In this document: positions 46,091-54,438 of the stretch, piece after piece
How the letters are laid out: each line of letters begins with the position of its first letter
Position numbering within the stretch: position 1 is the stretch's first letter
Origin: VRUE01 sp963702575
Lineage (GTDB): Bacteria; Actinomycetota; Thermoleophilia; Solirubrobacterales; 70-9
Length of the DNA stretch: 64,000 bases
NCBI GenBank assembly: GCA_963702575.1
Contig: CAVPCU010000002.1
Coordinates: 682,001-746,000, forward strand
Reading direction: 5' to 3'
The notes under the pieces: generated by a model
The model's input: the letters and a program-made list of their open reading frames with translations, nothing else
The model's database searches: none
Told to the model about the DNA's origin: nothing
Program-made: the position numbers and the translations under genes

Positions 46091-46093
46091 GGC

Positions 46094-46450
46094 TCAGACG
46101 AGCACGCCGCCGTGACCGGCAAGAGCGCTCGCCAGCAGCGCCCGCTGGCGCGGCGTCAGCGTCCCGAGCTTCTTGTTCTCGCTCAGCGCCAGGGCCTGCA
46201 GCAGCTTCCGCGCGCGGGTGCGCCCCCAGCGGCGCTGGCTGGTCAGCAGCTCGGCCAGGGTCATGCTCTCGGTCTCCCACGGGCACTCGCGGATCACCTC
46301 CGCCACCTCGACCTCACCCCGCCCGACCGAGCGCTTCAGTTCGGCGCGTGCGAGCCGCACCCGGTTGGCGCGGGCCAGCGCCTGCATGTGCTGCGGCAGC
46401 TGGCGAGCAGAAGCGGTCGTCGGGGAAGGGGCGATCGAAACAGCATCCAC
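46094..46450 (-). CDS. mihF: Actinobacterial integration host factor (mIHF), divergent
   Basis: A 118-residue nucleoid protein. The match to mIHF is in the helix with ANRVRLARAELKRSVGRGEV, then VAEVIRECP, and the DNA-binding helix-two-turn-helix TLAELLTSQRRWGRTRARKL ending LTPRQRALLASALAG. In Mycobacterium and Streptomyces the segment reads GVGKVRA; here it is RRWGRTRA, so specificity may differ. mIHF bends DNA and is needed for phage L5 integration. GGAGGAG is about nine bases before the ATG. A gmk neighbour, usual for mihF, is absent. Confidence 0.8.
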   Translation of the reverse strand: MDAVSIAPSPTTASARQLPQHMQALARANRVRLARAELKRSVGRGEVEVAEVIRECPWETESMTLAELLTSQRRWGRTRARKLLQALALSENKKLGTLTPRQRALLASALAGHGGVLV

Positions 46451-46725
46451 GGGGACTCCTCCCTTGGGGGTCGTTCAACTGGGTTATCTCTCGTCTGCCG
46501 GCCGTTGAACGACCGGGTGAGCCAACTGCTCTACCGCTTCGCTACCACCTGTCCTGGCTGCGATCGGCGAAGGGGGCAAGCTACGCGCTCGCGGCAGCGG
46601 GCGTCAAGCCGCGGCGGCCAAAGCCCGCGCGGGCCGGTCGCTAAGAGCATCTTTTTCTCGCGAGAGAAAGCTTGTCCAGATTCGAACAAGGCAAAAACTA
46701 CCCCCCAAGGGGGATGCTGAAACGC
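46451..46725. other. Intergenic region with inverted repeat and tRNA-like remnant
   Basis: A 275-base gap between mihF and the SPT-like gene. GGTCGTTCAAC (46469-46479) and GTTGAACGACC (46504-46514) form a perfect 11-base inverted repeat. On the minus strand, about 46,490-46,545 contains GGTAGCGAAGCGGTAGAGCA and later TTCAAC, resembling tRNA D and T arms. The anticodon arm is incomplete and no acceptor stem pairs, so I do not call a tRNA. CCCCCAAGGGGG at about 46,705 is a small palindrome. No gene is visible. Confidence 0.4.
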
Positions 46726-47982
46726 TCAGGCCCGCGGAAGGTCAGGGAATTTTTCGACGGTTTGGCCGATCGTCTCCAGGGCCCGGTCGAGGTGCTCGCG
46801 CTCGTGGCTGGCCATCAGGCTGGTCCGCAGCAGCGCCCCGCCCGGGGGCACCGCCGGGTGGATCGCGACGTTGGTGTAGACGCCGGCGTCGAACAGTGCC
46901 TTCCACAGCAGCACCGCCTGCCAGTCGTCGCCGACCACGACCGGGACGACCGGGGTGGTGACAACGGTGCCGTCGGGCAGCGTTCCCGGCTCGACCACCT
47001 TCAGGCCAAGGGAACGCAATCCCTCGCGCAGGTAGTCCGCGTTGGCGAGCAGCGCCTCGAAGAGCTGCGGTCCCTCGGCGCGGATCACCCGCAGCGCCGC
47101 CAGCGCCGCGCCGACCGCGGCGGGCACCGCCGAGGCGCTGAACATGAAGGCACGAGACGAGATCTTCAGGTACTCGATCACGTCAGCGGGGCCGGCGATG
47201 AAGCCGCCGCAGGAGGCGAGGCTCTTGGAGAAGGTCCCCATCCGCAGGTCGACCCGGTCCTCGAGCCCGAACAGCTCGCTGGCGCCGGTGCCGCGGGCGC
47301 CGAGGACGCCGGCGCCGTGGGCCTCGTCGACCATCAGCCGCGCCCCGTGTGCGTCGCAGAGCTCGACGATCCGCGGCAGATCGCAGACGTCGCCCTCCAT
47401 CGAGAAGACGCCGTCGACGACGACGAGCACGCCGCCCCCGTCCTCCGCTGCCCGCTCGAGCATCTTCTCCAGCTTCTCCATGCGGTTGTGGCGGTAGGGG
47501 CGCAGCTTGGCGCCGGCGAGGCGGCAGCCGTCGAGGATCGAGGCGTGGTCGCCGGAGTCGCAGATCACCGTATCTCCAGGCTCCAGAATCGTTCCCAAGC
47601 AGCCAACGTTGGCCTGGTAGCCGGTCGTGAAGACCAGGGCATCCTCGGTGTGCATCCACTCGGCTATCTCGCGCTCCAGTTCCACATGCAGCGGCGTCGT
47701 GCCGTTCATGAAACGTGAGCCGGTCAGGCCCGTGCCGTAGTTCTCCAACGCGTCGCGCGCACCCTGCTTGACCCGCTCGTCGCCGGTCAGGCCGAGGTAG
47801 TTGTTGGAACCGAGCATGACCACCTCATGCCCCTCCATCTCCATGATCGGTCCGGCTTCGGACTCGATCAAGCGGAAGTAGGGGAGGAGGTCGTGCTCCC
47901 TGGCCGCTTCGAGCTGCTCGAGGCGGTCGTGGCTGCGGGCCTTCTCGAATACGTCGACGGGGGCTTTCGCGGTTTCGCTCAT
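46726..47982 (-). CDS. Serine palmitoyltransferase-like alpha-oxoamine synthase
   Basis: A 418-residue PLP enzyme of the alpha-oxoamine synthase family. The PLP lysine is Lys253 in GTFSKSLASCGGFIAG. Bacterial serine palmitoyltransferases carry GTFSKS, while KBL and AONS usually read GTLGKA. Also present are YFRLIES, MLGSNNYLGLTGD, GTGLTGSRFMNGT, the PLP-stacking His in GDHASILDG, and VDEAHGAG. It would condense L-serine with an acyl-CoA to 3-ketosphinganine. The start at 47982 lies 25 bases from the divergent GNAT-type gene, which resembles bacterial ceramide synthase. Without assay, a related oxoamine synthase remains possible. Confidence 0.8.
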   Translation of the reverse strand: MSETAKAPVDVFEKARSHDRLEQLEAAREHDLLPYFRLIESEAGPIMEMEGHEVVMLGSNNYLGLTGDERVKQGARDALENYGTGLTGSRFMNGTTPLHVELEREIAEWMHTEDALVFTTGYQANVGCLGTILEPGDTVICDSGDHASILDGCRLAGAKLRPYRHNRMEKLEKMLERAAEDGGGVLVVVDGVFSMEGDVCDLPRIVELCDAHGARLMVDEAHGAGVLGARGTGASELFGLEDRVDLRMGTFSKSLASCGGFIAGPADVIEYLKISSRAFMFSASAVPAAVGAALAALRVIRAEGPQLFEALLANADYLREGLRSLGLKVVEPGTLPDGTVVTTPVVPVVVGDDWQAVLLWKALFDAGVYTNVAIHPAVPPGGALLRTSLMASHEREHLDRALETIGQTVEKFPDLPRA

Positions 47983-48007
47983 GGCCGAAAGTGTAGGTTC
48001 ACCGGCG

Positions 48008-49132
48008 ATGGGAGAGGTGACGATCCGCCCGGTGGGCACGCGGCGCGAGCTGAAGCGCTTCGTCGACCTTCCCTACCGCCTCCACGCCGGCACCCCCTGG
48101 GTCCCGCCGCTGAGGCTCGAGCGGCGGCTCTTCCTCAACCGCAAGCTCAACCCCTACTTCAAGCACGGCGAGGCCGAGTACTTCCTGGCTTGGCGCGGCG
48201 ATCGCGTCGTCGGCCGCGTCAGCGCCCAGATCGACCATGCCTTCAACCAGTTCCACGAAAGCCGCTGGGGCATGTTCGGCTTCCTCGAGCTCGAGGACGA
48301 CGAGGAGGCGATGTCGGCGCTGCTCGCCGCCGCCGAGGGCTGGCTGCGCGAGCGCGGCTGCGACCGCATGGTCGGGCCGATGGACTTCTCGATGAACGAG
48401 GAGAGCGGTGTGCTGATCGAGGGCCACGAGCTCCAGCCGCTGATCAGGCAGCCGTGGCAGCCGCCCTACTACCAGCGTCTCTGCGAGGGGGCCGGCCTCG
48501 AGAAGGCGATGGACCTCTATTCGTGGGCGTTGGAGATCTCCGATCGGAAGGACATGCTGCCGATCCTGTTCGAGCTCGACCAGCGCGCCCGCGACGAGCA
48601 CGGGGTGAAGATCCGCCGGATGTCGCGGCGCCACCTGCGGCGCGAGATGGACGGCTTCGCCGAGATCTACAACGCGGCCTGGGCCGACAACTGGGGGTTC
48701 GTCCCCTACTCGAAGGAGGATCTCGACGCCTACACGATCGACATGCATCTGGTCTTCTCGCGGGACTGGTTCATGGTCGCCGAGAAGGATGGTGAGACGA
48801 TCGCGATCGCGATCACGCTGCCCGACGTCAATCAGGCGCTGAAGAAGATGAAGGGGCGCCTGCTGCCGCTCGGCTGGTGGCACTTCCTCAACCGCAACCG
48901 GACCTGCGACCGGGTCCGGATCGGCTTCCTCGGGGTCAAGCCGGAGCATCAGCACACCGGCGTCGCGGCGTCGCTCTACGTCGAGCACTTCGACACCGCC
49001 GAACGATCGCGGCAGAAACGCGGCGAGGCCGGCTGGATCCTCGAGACCAACGAGGCGATGAACCGCGGCCTGGAGGCGATGAGCGCGGAGATCGTCAAGC
49101 GCTACCGGGTCTACCAGAAGCTGCTCTGTTAA
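48008..49132 (+). CDS. GNAT-fold acyltransferase resembling bacterial ceramide synthase (bCerS)
   Basis: A 374-residue cytoplasmic protein of two GNAT-like halves. It begins VTIRPVGTRRELKRFVDLPY, then TPWVPPLRLERRLFLNRKLN, GMFGFLELEDDEEAMSALLA, WLRERGCDRMVGPMDFSMNE and QPPYYQRLCEGAGLEKAMDL, ending with the acyl-CoA loop IGFLGVKPEHQHTGVAASLY. As I remember it, the Caulobacter bCerS family has this same order. That enzyme N-acylates sphinganine-type bases, unlike eukaryotic ceramide synthases. The gene is divergent from the SPT-like gene across only 25 bases. An ATG at 47981 would overlap that gene. Another acyl acceptor cannot be excluded. Confidence 0.75.
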   Translation: MGEVTIRPVGTRRELKRFVDLPYRLHAGTPWVPPLRLERRLFLNRKLNPYFKHGEAEYFLAWRGDRVVGRVSAQIDHAFNQFHESRWGMFGFLELEDDEEAMSALLAAAEGWLRERGCDRMVGPMDFSMNEESGVLIEGHELQPLIRQPWQPPYYQRLCEGAGLEKAMDLYSWALEISDRKDMLPILFELDQRARDEHGVKIRRMSRRHLRREMDGFAEIYNAAWADNWGFVPYSKEDLDAYTIDMHLVFSRDWFMVAEKDGETIAIAITLPDVNQALKKMKGRLLPLGWWHFLNRNRTCDRVRIGFLGVKPEHQHTGVAASLYVEHFDTAERSRQKRGEAGWILETNEAMNRGLEAMSAEIVKRYRVYQKLLC

Positions 49133-49191
49133 GTGCGCAGTTTCCGGTTTCCCCGTGAGTTGGAGCTGATCGCATCGCTACAGTCGAGCCG

Positions 49192-49446
49192 GTGAGTGAG
49201 TTTGAGCTCGAGCCGGTGCGCGTGCGGGTCCTGGAGCGGGAGGCGCCGAACGCGCTCGTTCTTCGCGAGGGGCGCACCGCTGCGATCGCGGCGGTCGGCG
49301 GGGTCCTCGCCGGGGCGGCAACGGTGGCGACCGTCCGAGCCGTGGCGAAGAAGTCGCCGGGTCGACGGCTGCAACGCCGCAAGCGCCAGCCGAACGTCGT
49401 CGCCAGCCGCTCCTTCCTGGTGGACGTTCACCTGCTCGGTCGGTGA
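49192..49446 (+). CDS. Small single-span basic protein
   Basis: An 84-residue protein with a central hydrophobic segment (AAIAAVGGVLAGAATVATV) followed by a basic tail (KKSPGRRLQRRKRQP). The GTG start gives MSEFELEPVRVRVLE. It overlaps the glycosylase gene by four bases, so translation may be coupled. I do not recognise it. Confidence 0.5.
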   Translation: MSEFELEPVRVRVLEREAPNALVLREGRTAAIAAVGGVLAGAATVATVRAVAKKSPGRRLQRRKRQPNVVASRSFLVDVHLLGR

Positions 49447-50360
49447 CCCGGCCGGCGGCGCTGACAGTCGAGGTTCGCCCACCTTCGCCCTACCGCCTGC
49501 CCGCCCGCGGCGGCGGGGACGGGGTGATGCAGGTGCGGGGCGGGGTCGCCGCGCGGCTGCTTCACGTCGACGCGAGCCCGGTCCTGGTTCGCGCCTGGCA
49601 GCCGGGTCGCGATCGGGTCGCGCTCCGCGCCGAGCCGGTCGACCCGGCCGCGTTGGCGCCGCCGCGGGATCTGCCCGCCTCGTCGGCGCGCCCGGCCGGT
49701 CGGGCTGAGCTCGAGCTGGCGATCGAGCGGATGCGCTTCGCGCTCGGCGTCGACGACGACCTCGGCGAGTTCTACCGGCGCCTCCGCCGCGACCCGCTGC
49801 TCGGGCCGGCGATCCGCCGCCGGCCCTGGGTGCGGCCGCGGCGGCGGCCCTGGCCCTGGGAGGCGCTCGCCTGGGCGGTGGTCAAGCAGTTGATCGAGAG
49901 CGGCCGCGCGGCGACCGTCCAGCGCCGCATCGTCGGCCGCTGGGGGATGCGGCTGGGGCGCGAGCGCGGCGCCCTGCGGGACGTGCCCGCGGCGGCGACG
50001 ATCGCCGGCAGGGCGCCGGCGGAAATCGAGCAGCTCGGGCTCTCCCCGGCCCGCTCGATCGCCCTGCGCGCGGTCGCCCGCCAGATCGCCGCCGGCCGCG
50101 TCGCCCCGGGCGAAGCCGCCGGGGACGCGCGGCTGCTTGCGATACCCGAGATCGGGCCCTGGACGGTTCAGTGTCTGGGCCTCTTCGGCCGCGGCGACCC
50201 CGACTCGCTGCCGGCCGGCGACCTGATGTACCTGAAGCTGGTCGGCCGCCTCGCCGGGCTGGGCCGCCGCGCCACGGTCGAGGAGGTCGAGGAGTTCTTC
50301 GCGCCGTACGCCCCCTTTCGCGGCCTCGCCGGCACCTGGGCGATCGGCTTCGGCGGATAA
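49443..50360 (+). CDS. AlkA-like DNA-3-methyladenine glycosylase (HhH-GPD)
   Basis: A 305-residue base-excision repair enzyme. The helix-hairpin-helix lies at 231-244 (LLAIPEIGPWTVQC) and the catalytic Asp is Asp260 in LPAGDLMYLK. The region PWEALAWAVVKQLIESGRAA (137-156) is the typical first helix of the domain. The N-terminal 100 residues would form the AlkA-type beta domain. It removes alkylated purines. With aidB and the AlkZ-like gene, the window holds three alkylation-linked genes, though they are far apart. Confidence 0.85.
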   Translation: MTRPAALTVEVRPPSPYRLPARGGGDGVMQVRGGVAARLLHVDASPVLVRAWQPGRDRVALRAEPVDPAALAPPRDLPASSARPAGRAELELAIERMRFALGVDDDLGEFYRRLRRDPLLGPAIRRRPWVRPRRRPWPWEALAWAVVKQLIESGRAATVQRRIVGRWGMRLGRERGALRDVPAAATIAGRAPAEIEQLGLSPARSIALRAVARQIAAGRVAPGEAAGDARLLAIPEIGPWTVQCLGLFGRGDPDSLPAGDLMYLKLVGRLAGLGRRATVEEVEEFFAPYAPFRGLAGTWAIGFGG

Positions 50361-50393
50361 AGGGAACGTCCCGTCTGGCCGATAACTCCGGCG

Positions 50394-52685
50394 ATGGAAC
50401 ACACCGGACGGGGGGAGGGCTGGCCGGATCGGGTCACCGACTTCCTCGATGAGATCTCAGCAGCGGGAGACGACTACCGCCGTCTGGTCGAGCGCCTGCC
50501 CGCGATCGTCTACTCCAGCGAGATGGGGGAGCGCGGGCGCTGGCGCTACGTCAGCCCCCAGATCGAGGAGATCCTCGGCTACAGCCCCGAGGAATGGATG
50601 GCCGACCCGGAGCTGTGGGCGCGCCAGCTCCACCCCGAGGACCGCGAGCGCGCGCTCGAGCAGGAGGACCGCAAGGCGGCGGGGGCGCGCGAGTTCCCGC
50701 CGGTCGACTACCGGATGATCACCCGCGAGGGCAATACCGTCTGGATCCTCGACGAGGCGGTTCTCGAGCCCGACGTCGACGGCACCCCGGTCTGGCACGG
50801 CGTCCTCTACGACATCACCGAGCGCAAAGCGGTCGAGCAGGAGCTGCGCCGCGCGGCCGCCCAGCAGGCGGCGGTGGCCCGCCTCGGTCGGCTGGCGCTG
50901 CAGGACGGCGAGCCGGGCGGGCTGATCGAGGCCGCCGCGCAGCTGATGACCGAGATCGACGGGGTCGAGGCGGCGTGCATCTGGGAGGCCGGCCGCGAGG
51001 GCCGGCGGCTGCACCTGCGGGCCGGGCTCGAGGGGCGGGCGGTCGGCGCCGACCGGCGCGCCTCGGCCGGGCGCGACTCCCATGCCGGCGCCGCGCTCGA
51101 GTCGGGGCTGCACGTGATCGTCGACGACTGGTCGACCGAGCGCCGCTTCGAGACGCCCTCGGCGCTGCACCAGCTCGGCGCGCGCAGCAGCCTCGCGGTT
51201 CCGATCGCAGGCAAGGAGCGGCCCTTCGGCGTCTTCGACATCCACTCGACCGAGCCGAGCCGCTTCACCCCGCAGGACGTCCACTTCGTCCAGGCCTGCG
51301 CCAACGTGCTCGCCGACGCCTTCGAGCGCCACACCGCTGACGAGGCGCTGCGCCACCGCGTCCTCCACGACTCGCTCACCGGCCTGCCCAACCGGCTCAG
51401 CTTCATCGAGTCGCTGCAGGACGCGCTGCGCCGCGCCACCGCCTCCGGCTCGCCGGTGGGGATCCTCTTTCTCGACCTCGACCACTTCAAGCTGATCAAC
51501 GACAGCATCGGCCACCACGCCGGCGACGACCTGCTGCGCGCGGTCGCGCCGCGGCTGCGCTCCCACCTGCGGCCGGGGGACGTCGTCGCCCGCTTCGGCG
51601 GCGACGAGTTCGGCATCCTCCTCGACCGCCTCGCCGACGAGGAGGAGGCGGTCGCGATCGCCGACCGCGTCGCAGGCGCCTTCTCCGAGCCCTACTCGAT
51701 GGGCGGCGCCGAGCACTTCATCACCGCCAGCGTCGGCATCGCCGTCTCCCGTCCCGCCGGGCGCGACCCCGTCGACGCCGAGCTGCTGATCCGCGACGCC
51801 GACGCGGCGATGTACCGGGCCAAGGAGCGGGGCAGGGGGCGCTACGAGGTCTTCGACGCCGAGATGCGGGCCGGCGCGGTGCGCCGGCTGGAGACCGAGC
51901 GCGAGCTGCGCCACGCGCTCGAGCGCGACGAGTTCGAGCTGCACTACCAGCCGGTCGTCGCGCTCGGCAGCGGCGAGATCGTCGGGCTCGAGGCGCTGGT
52001 GCGCTGGCGGCACCCCGAGCGCGGCGTGCTCGATCCCGGCGCCTTCGTCTCGATCGCCGAGGACAGCGGCCTGATCGAGCCGATCGGCCGCTGGGTGCAG
52101 GAGACGGCCTGCCGCCAGGCGCTCGGCTGGCACGCCCTCCAGCCCGACCGCCGCCCGCTCGACATCTCAGTCAACCTCTCCGCCCGCCAGGTCGCCCACC
52201 GTGACCTGGCCGGCTCAGTCGAGGAGGTGCTCGTCCGCACCGGCCTGGATCCGGTCAACCTGCGCCTGGAGATCACCGAGAGCGTCCTGGTCGAGGAGTC
52301 GGCGAGCGCCACAGCGACCCTCGCGGCGCTCAGCGAGCTCGGCGTGCAGCTGGTCCTCGACGACTTCGGCACCGGCTACTCCTCGCTCGCCTACCTCAAC
52401 CGCTTCCCCTTCGACGCGCTGAAGATCGACCGCTCCTTCATCGAAGGCCTCGGCGTCGAACGGGAGCGCACGGCGATCGTCGAGGCGGTGATCGGGATGG
52501 CCCACGCGCTCTCGCTGGACGCGATCGCCGAGGGGGTCGAGAGCGAGGCGCAGCTCGCCGAGCTGCGCCGGCTCGACTGCGACTTCGCCCAGGGGCACCT
52601 CTTCTCACGGCCGCTGGCGCCGGAGAAGGTGACCGCGCTGCTGCGCGAGGGCAGCTTCGAGCTAATGGGCCACGCGGCCAGGTAG
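50394..52685 (+). CDS. PAS-GAF-GGDEF-EAL cyclic-di-GMP signalling protein
   Basis: A 763-residue cytoplasmic protein with no membrane span. A PAS/PAC domain (about 25-150, ending WHGVLYDITERKAVEQ) and a GAF domain (about 165-310) are followed by a diguanylate cyclase with intact GGDEF (RFGGDEFG at 400-407) and a phosphodiesterase with EAL at 533-535, DDFGTGYSSLAYLN and EGVESEAQLAEL. Both catalytic motifs look active. It makes or degrades c-di-GMP in response to a PAS/GAF-sensed signal. The 3' end overlaps the convergent substrate-binding gene by 24 bases. Confidence 0.95.
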   Translation: MEHTGRGEGWPDRVTDFLDEISAAGDDYRRLVERLPAIVYSSEMGERGRWRYVSPQIEEILGYSPEEWMADPELWARQLHPEDRERALEQEDRKAAGAREFPPVDYRMITREGNTVWILDEAVLEPDVDGTPVWHGVLYDITERKAVEQELRRAAAQQAAVARLGRLALQDGEPGGLIEAAAQLMTEIDGVEAACIWEAGREGRRLHLRAGLEGRAVGADRRASAGRDSHAGAALESGLHVIVDDWSTERRFETPSALHQLGARSSLAVPIAGKERPFGVFDIHSTEPSRFTPQDVHFVQACANVLADAFERHTADEALRHRVLHDSLTGLPNRLSFIESLQDALRRATASGSPVGILFLDLDHFKLINDSIGHHAGDDLLRAVAPRLRSHLRPGDVVARFGGDEFGILLDRLADEEEAVAIADRVAGAFSEPYSMGGAEHFITASVGIAVSRPAGRDPVDAELLIRDADAAMYRAKERGRGRYEVFDAEMRAGAVRRLETERELRHALERDEFELHYQPVVALGSGEIVGLEALVRWRHPERGVLDPGAFVSIAEDSGLIEPIGRWVQETACRQALGWHALQPDRRPLDISVNLSARQVAHRDLAGSVEEVLVRTGLDPVNLRLEITESVLVEESASATATLAALSELGVQLVLDDFGTGYSSLAYLNRFPFDALKIDRSFIEGLGVERERTAIVEAVIGMAHALSLDAIAEGVESEAQLAELRRLDCDFAQGHLFSRPLAPEKVTALLREGSFELMGHAAR

Positions 52686-53666
52686 GTAGGCGTCGGTCAT
52701 CGCTTCAGCCGGCGCTGGCCGGCCGGAGATCAGCCCGTTGTCGCCCATCCAGGCGATGAAGCGCTTCCAGGCGGCGGCATCCATCTCACCCTGTGGCGAG
52801 AGCAGCGGCAGGGTGGCCGCCAGCTCGGCTTCGGTCAGCTTCGGTTCGAGGTCGCCGTTCGCTTCCAGCAGCGCCTTCGCGGCGGCCTTCGGGTTTGCCT
52901 TCGCCGCGGCGGTGCCGCGCGCCAGGGCGGCGAGGAAGAGCCGCACGGCTTCGGGTTCTGCTTCGAGCCGGTCGCCCCTGGCGACGAGGACGAGCTCGTC
53001 GTAGGTCGGGACGCCGAGCCTGTCGACCGGCGTCACCACCGGGTCCTTGCCGCGCAGGCGCAGGTCGACGCCCTCGACGTTGAGGAAGCCGCCGAGCATC
53101 GCCTGGGCGCGGCCGCCGACGATCGCCGGCAGCAGGCCGTAGCCGACGTTGACGGTGTGCACGTCGGCGGGCGAGAGGTGGGCGCGGGCGAGGATCGTCT
53201 TCAGGTAGGCGTCCTGGTAGGGGATGCCGGCGGTGGCGATCGTCTTGCCGCGCAGGCCGCCGATCCCCTTGATCCCGGACTTCTTCAGCCAGATCATCGA
53301 GGTCAGCGGGCGGTCGACGAGGGCGCTCACGGCGACGACGTCGAGCCCCTGTTCGCGTGCCAGCAGCACCTCCGGCTCGTAGGAGATCGCCAGGTCGGTG
53401 CGCCCGGCGGCCACTTCCTTGATCGGCGCCGCGGGGTCCGACGGGGTGTGGATCGAGACGTCGAGGCCGGCTTCTTCGAAGTAGCCGAGCTTCTGCGCCA
53501 TGTAGACCCCGGCGTGGTCGGGGTTGGGATAGAAGTCGAGCGTCAGGCTGAGCGGCGCTCGCTCGTGGCCGCCTTCCTCGCTCTTCGCCCCGCAGGCGGC
53601 CAGCGCCAGGGCGAGCGCCAACGCGGCCAGGGCGGCGGCGATCGCCGGCAATCGGGAGCGCTTCAT
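52662..53666 (-). CDS. ABC transporter substrate-binding lipoprotein, ThiY/NMT1-like
   Basis: A 334-residue lipoprotein (lipobox ALAAC, Cys25) of the NMT1/THI5 group. Features are SLTLDFYPNPDHAGVYMAQK, FEEAGLDVSIHTPSDPAAP, GRTDLAISYEPEVLLAREQG and GIPYQDAYL. ThiY relatives bind formylaminopyrimidine, a thiamine precursor; other members bind taurine or nitrate-like ligands. It is last in a three-gene transporter operon with the permease 11 bases upstream. No TPP riboswitch was seen before the operon, so the ligand stays open. Confidence 0.85.
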   Translation of the reverse strand: MKRSRLPAIAAALAALALALALAACGAKSEEGGHERAPLSLTLDFYPNPDHAGVYMAQKLGYFEEAGLDVSIHTPSDPAAPIKEVAAGRTDLAISYEPEVLLAREQGLDVVAVSALVDRPLTSMIWLKKSGIKGIGGLRGKTIATAGIPYQDAYLKTILARAHLSPADVHTVNVGYGLLPAIVGGRAQAMLGGFLNVEGVDLRLRGKDPVVTPVDRLGVPTYDELVLVARGDRLEAEPEAVRLFLAALARGTAAAKANPKAAAKALLEANGDLEPKLTEAELAATLPLLSPQGEMDAAAWKRFIAWMGDNGLISGRPAPAEAMTDAYLPGRVAH

Positions 53667-53676
53667 CCCCTGCTTT

Positions 53677-54438
53677 CTATCGCCAAGTGACGATGCGACG
53701 CTCGGCGATGGAGAGCAGGCCGAAGAACGCCATCCCCAGGGCCGCGAGGATCGCCGTCGCGGCGAACAGCCGCGCGGTCTGCAGGTTGGCGTTGTCTTCG
53801 CGGATCAGGACCCCGAGCCCGCCGATCCTGGGTTCCGCCCCGACCCACTCGCCGAAGACCGCGCCGATCACCGCGATCGTCGCGCCGATCTTCGCGCCGC
53901 TGAAGGCGAAGGGGAGCGCCGAGGGCCCCTCGACCCGCCTGAGGATCTGCAGGCGCGAGGCGTAGAGCGTGCGCATCGTCTTGATCGCCTCCGGGTCGAC
54001 CGAGCGCAGGCCGTCGAAGGTGTTGACGGTGATCGGGAAGAAGCAGATCAGGGCGACGATCGCCAGCTTCGGCCCAATCCCGTAGCCGAACCAGACGACC
54101 AGGATCGGCGCGAGGACGAGGATCGGGATCGTCTGCGAGGCGACCAGCAGCGGGTAGGTCGCGCGCTGGAGCAGCCCGGACAGGTGGAGGAGCACGGCGA
54201 AGGCCAGCCCGGCGGCCAGCGCGCAGAGAAAGCCGAGCAGGACCTCCTGCAGGGTCACCCAGGTGTTTTCCGCCAGCAGCGAGCGGTTCTCCCAGAGGGA
54301 GCTGGCGACTTCGGCGGGCGAGGGGACGAGGATCGGGTCGAGGTTGAGCGCGCTCGCCAGCGCGCCGCTGCTGGCGGCGACCTGCCAGGCGCCGATCAGC
54401 GCCGCCAGCAGGAGGAGCGGCGGGGCCCACCGCTTCAT
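53677..54438 (-). CDS. ABC transporter permease, ThiX/SsuC-like
   Basis: A 253-residue inner-membrane permease with about six spans and the EAA-loop region LRSVDPEAIKTMRTLYASRL, then RVEGPSALPFAFSGAKIGAT. It is of the BPD_transp_1 type that pairs with NMT1-like binding proteins. Its start overlaps the ATPase stop by four bases, which fits a single operon. Confidence 0.88.
   Translation of the reverse strand: MKRWAPPLLLLAALIGAWQVAASSGALASALNLDPILVPSPAEVASSLWENRSLLAENTWVTLQEVLLGFLCALAAGLAFAVLLHLSGLLQRATYPLLVASQTIPILVLAPILVVWFGYGIGPKLAIVALICFFPITVNTFDGLRSVDPEAIKTMRTLYASRLQILRRVEGPSALPFAFSGAKIGATIAVIGAVFGEWVGAEPRIGGLGVLIREDNANLQTARLFAATAILAALGMAFFGLLSIAERRIVTWR

Noticed and set aside
46480..46550. 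Possible tRNA gene on the minus strand (D-arm and T-loop-like sequences)
   Set aside because: The anticodon arm cannot be completed and no acceptor stem pairs, so at most it is a remnant.
46726..47982. Annotation as glycine C-acetyltransferase or 8-amino-7-oxononanoate synthase
   Set aside because: The PLP motif is GTFSKS, and no threonine dehydrogenase or biotin genes are nearby; kept only as an alternative.
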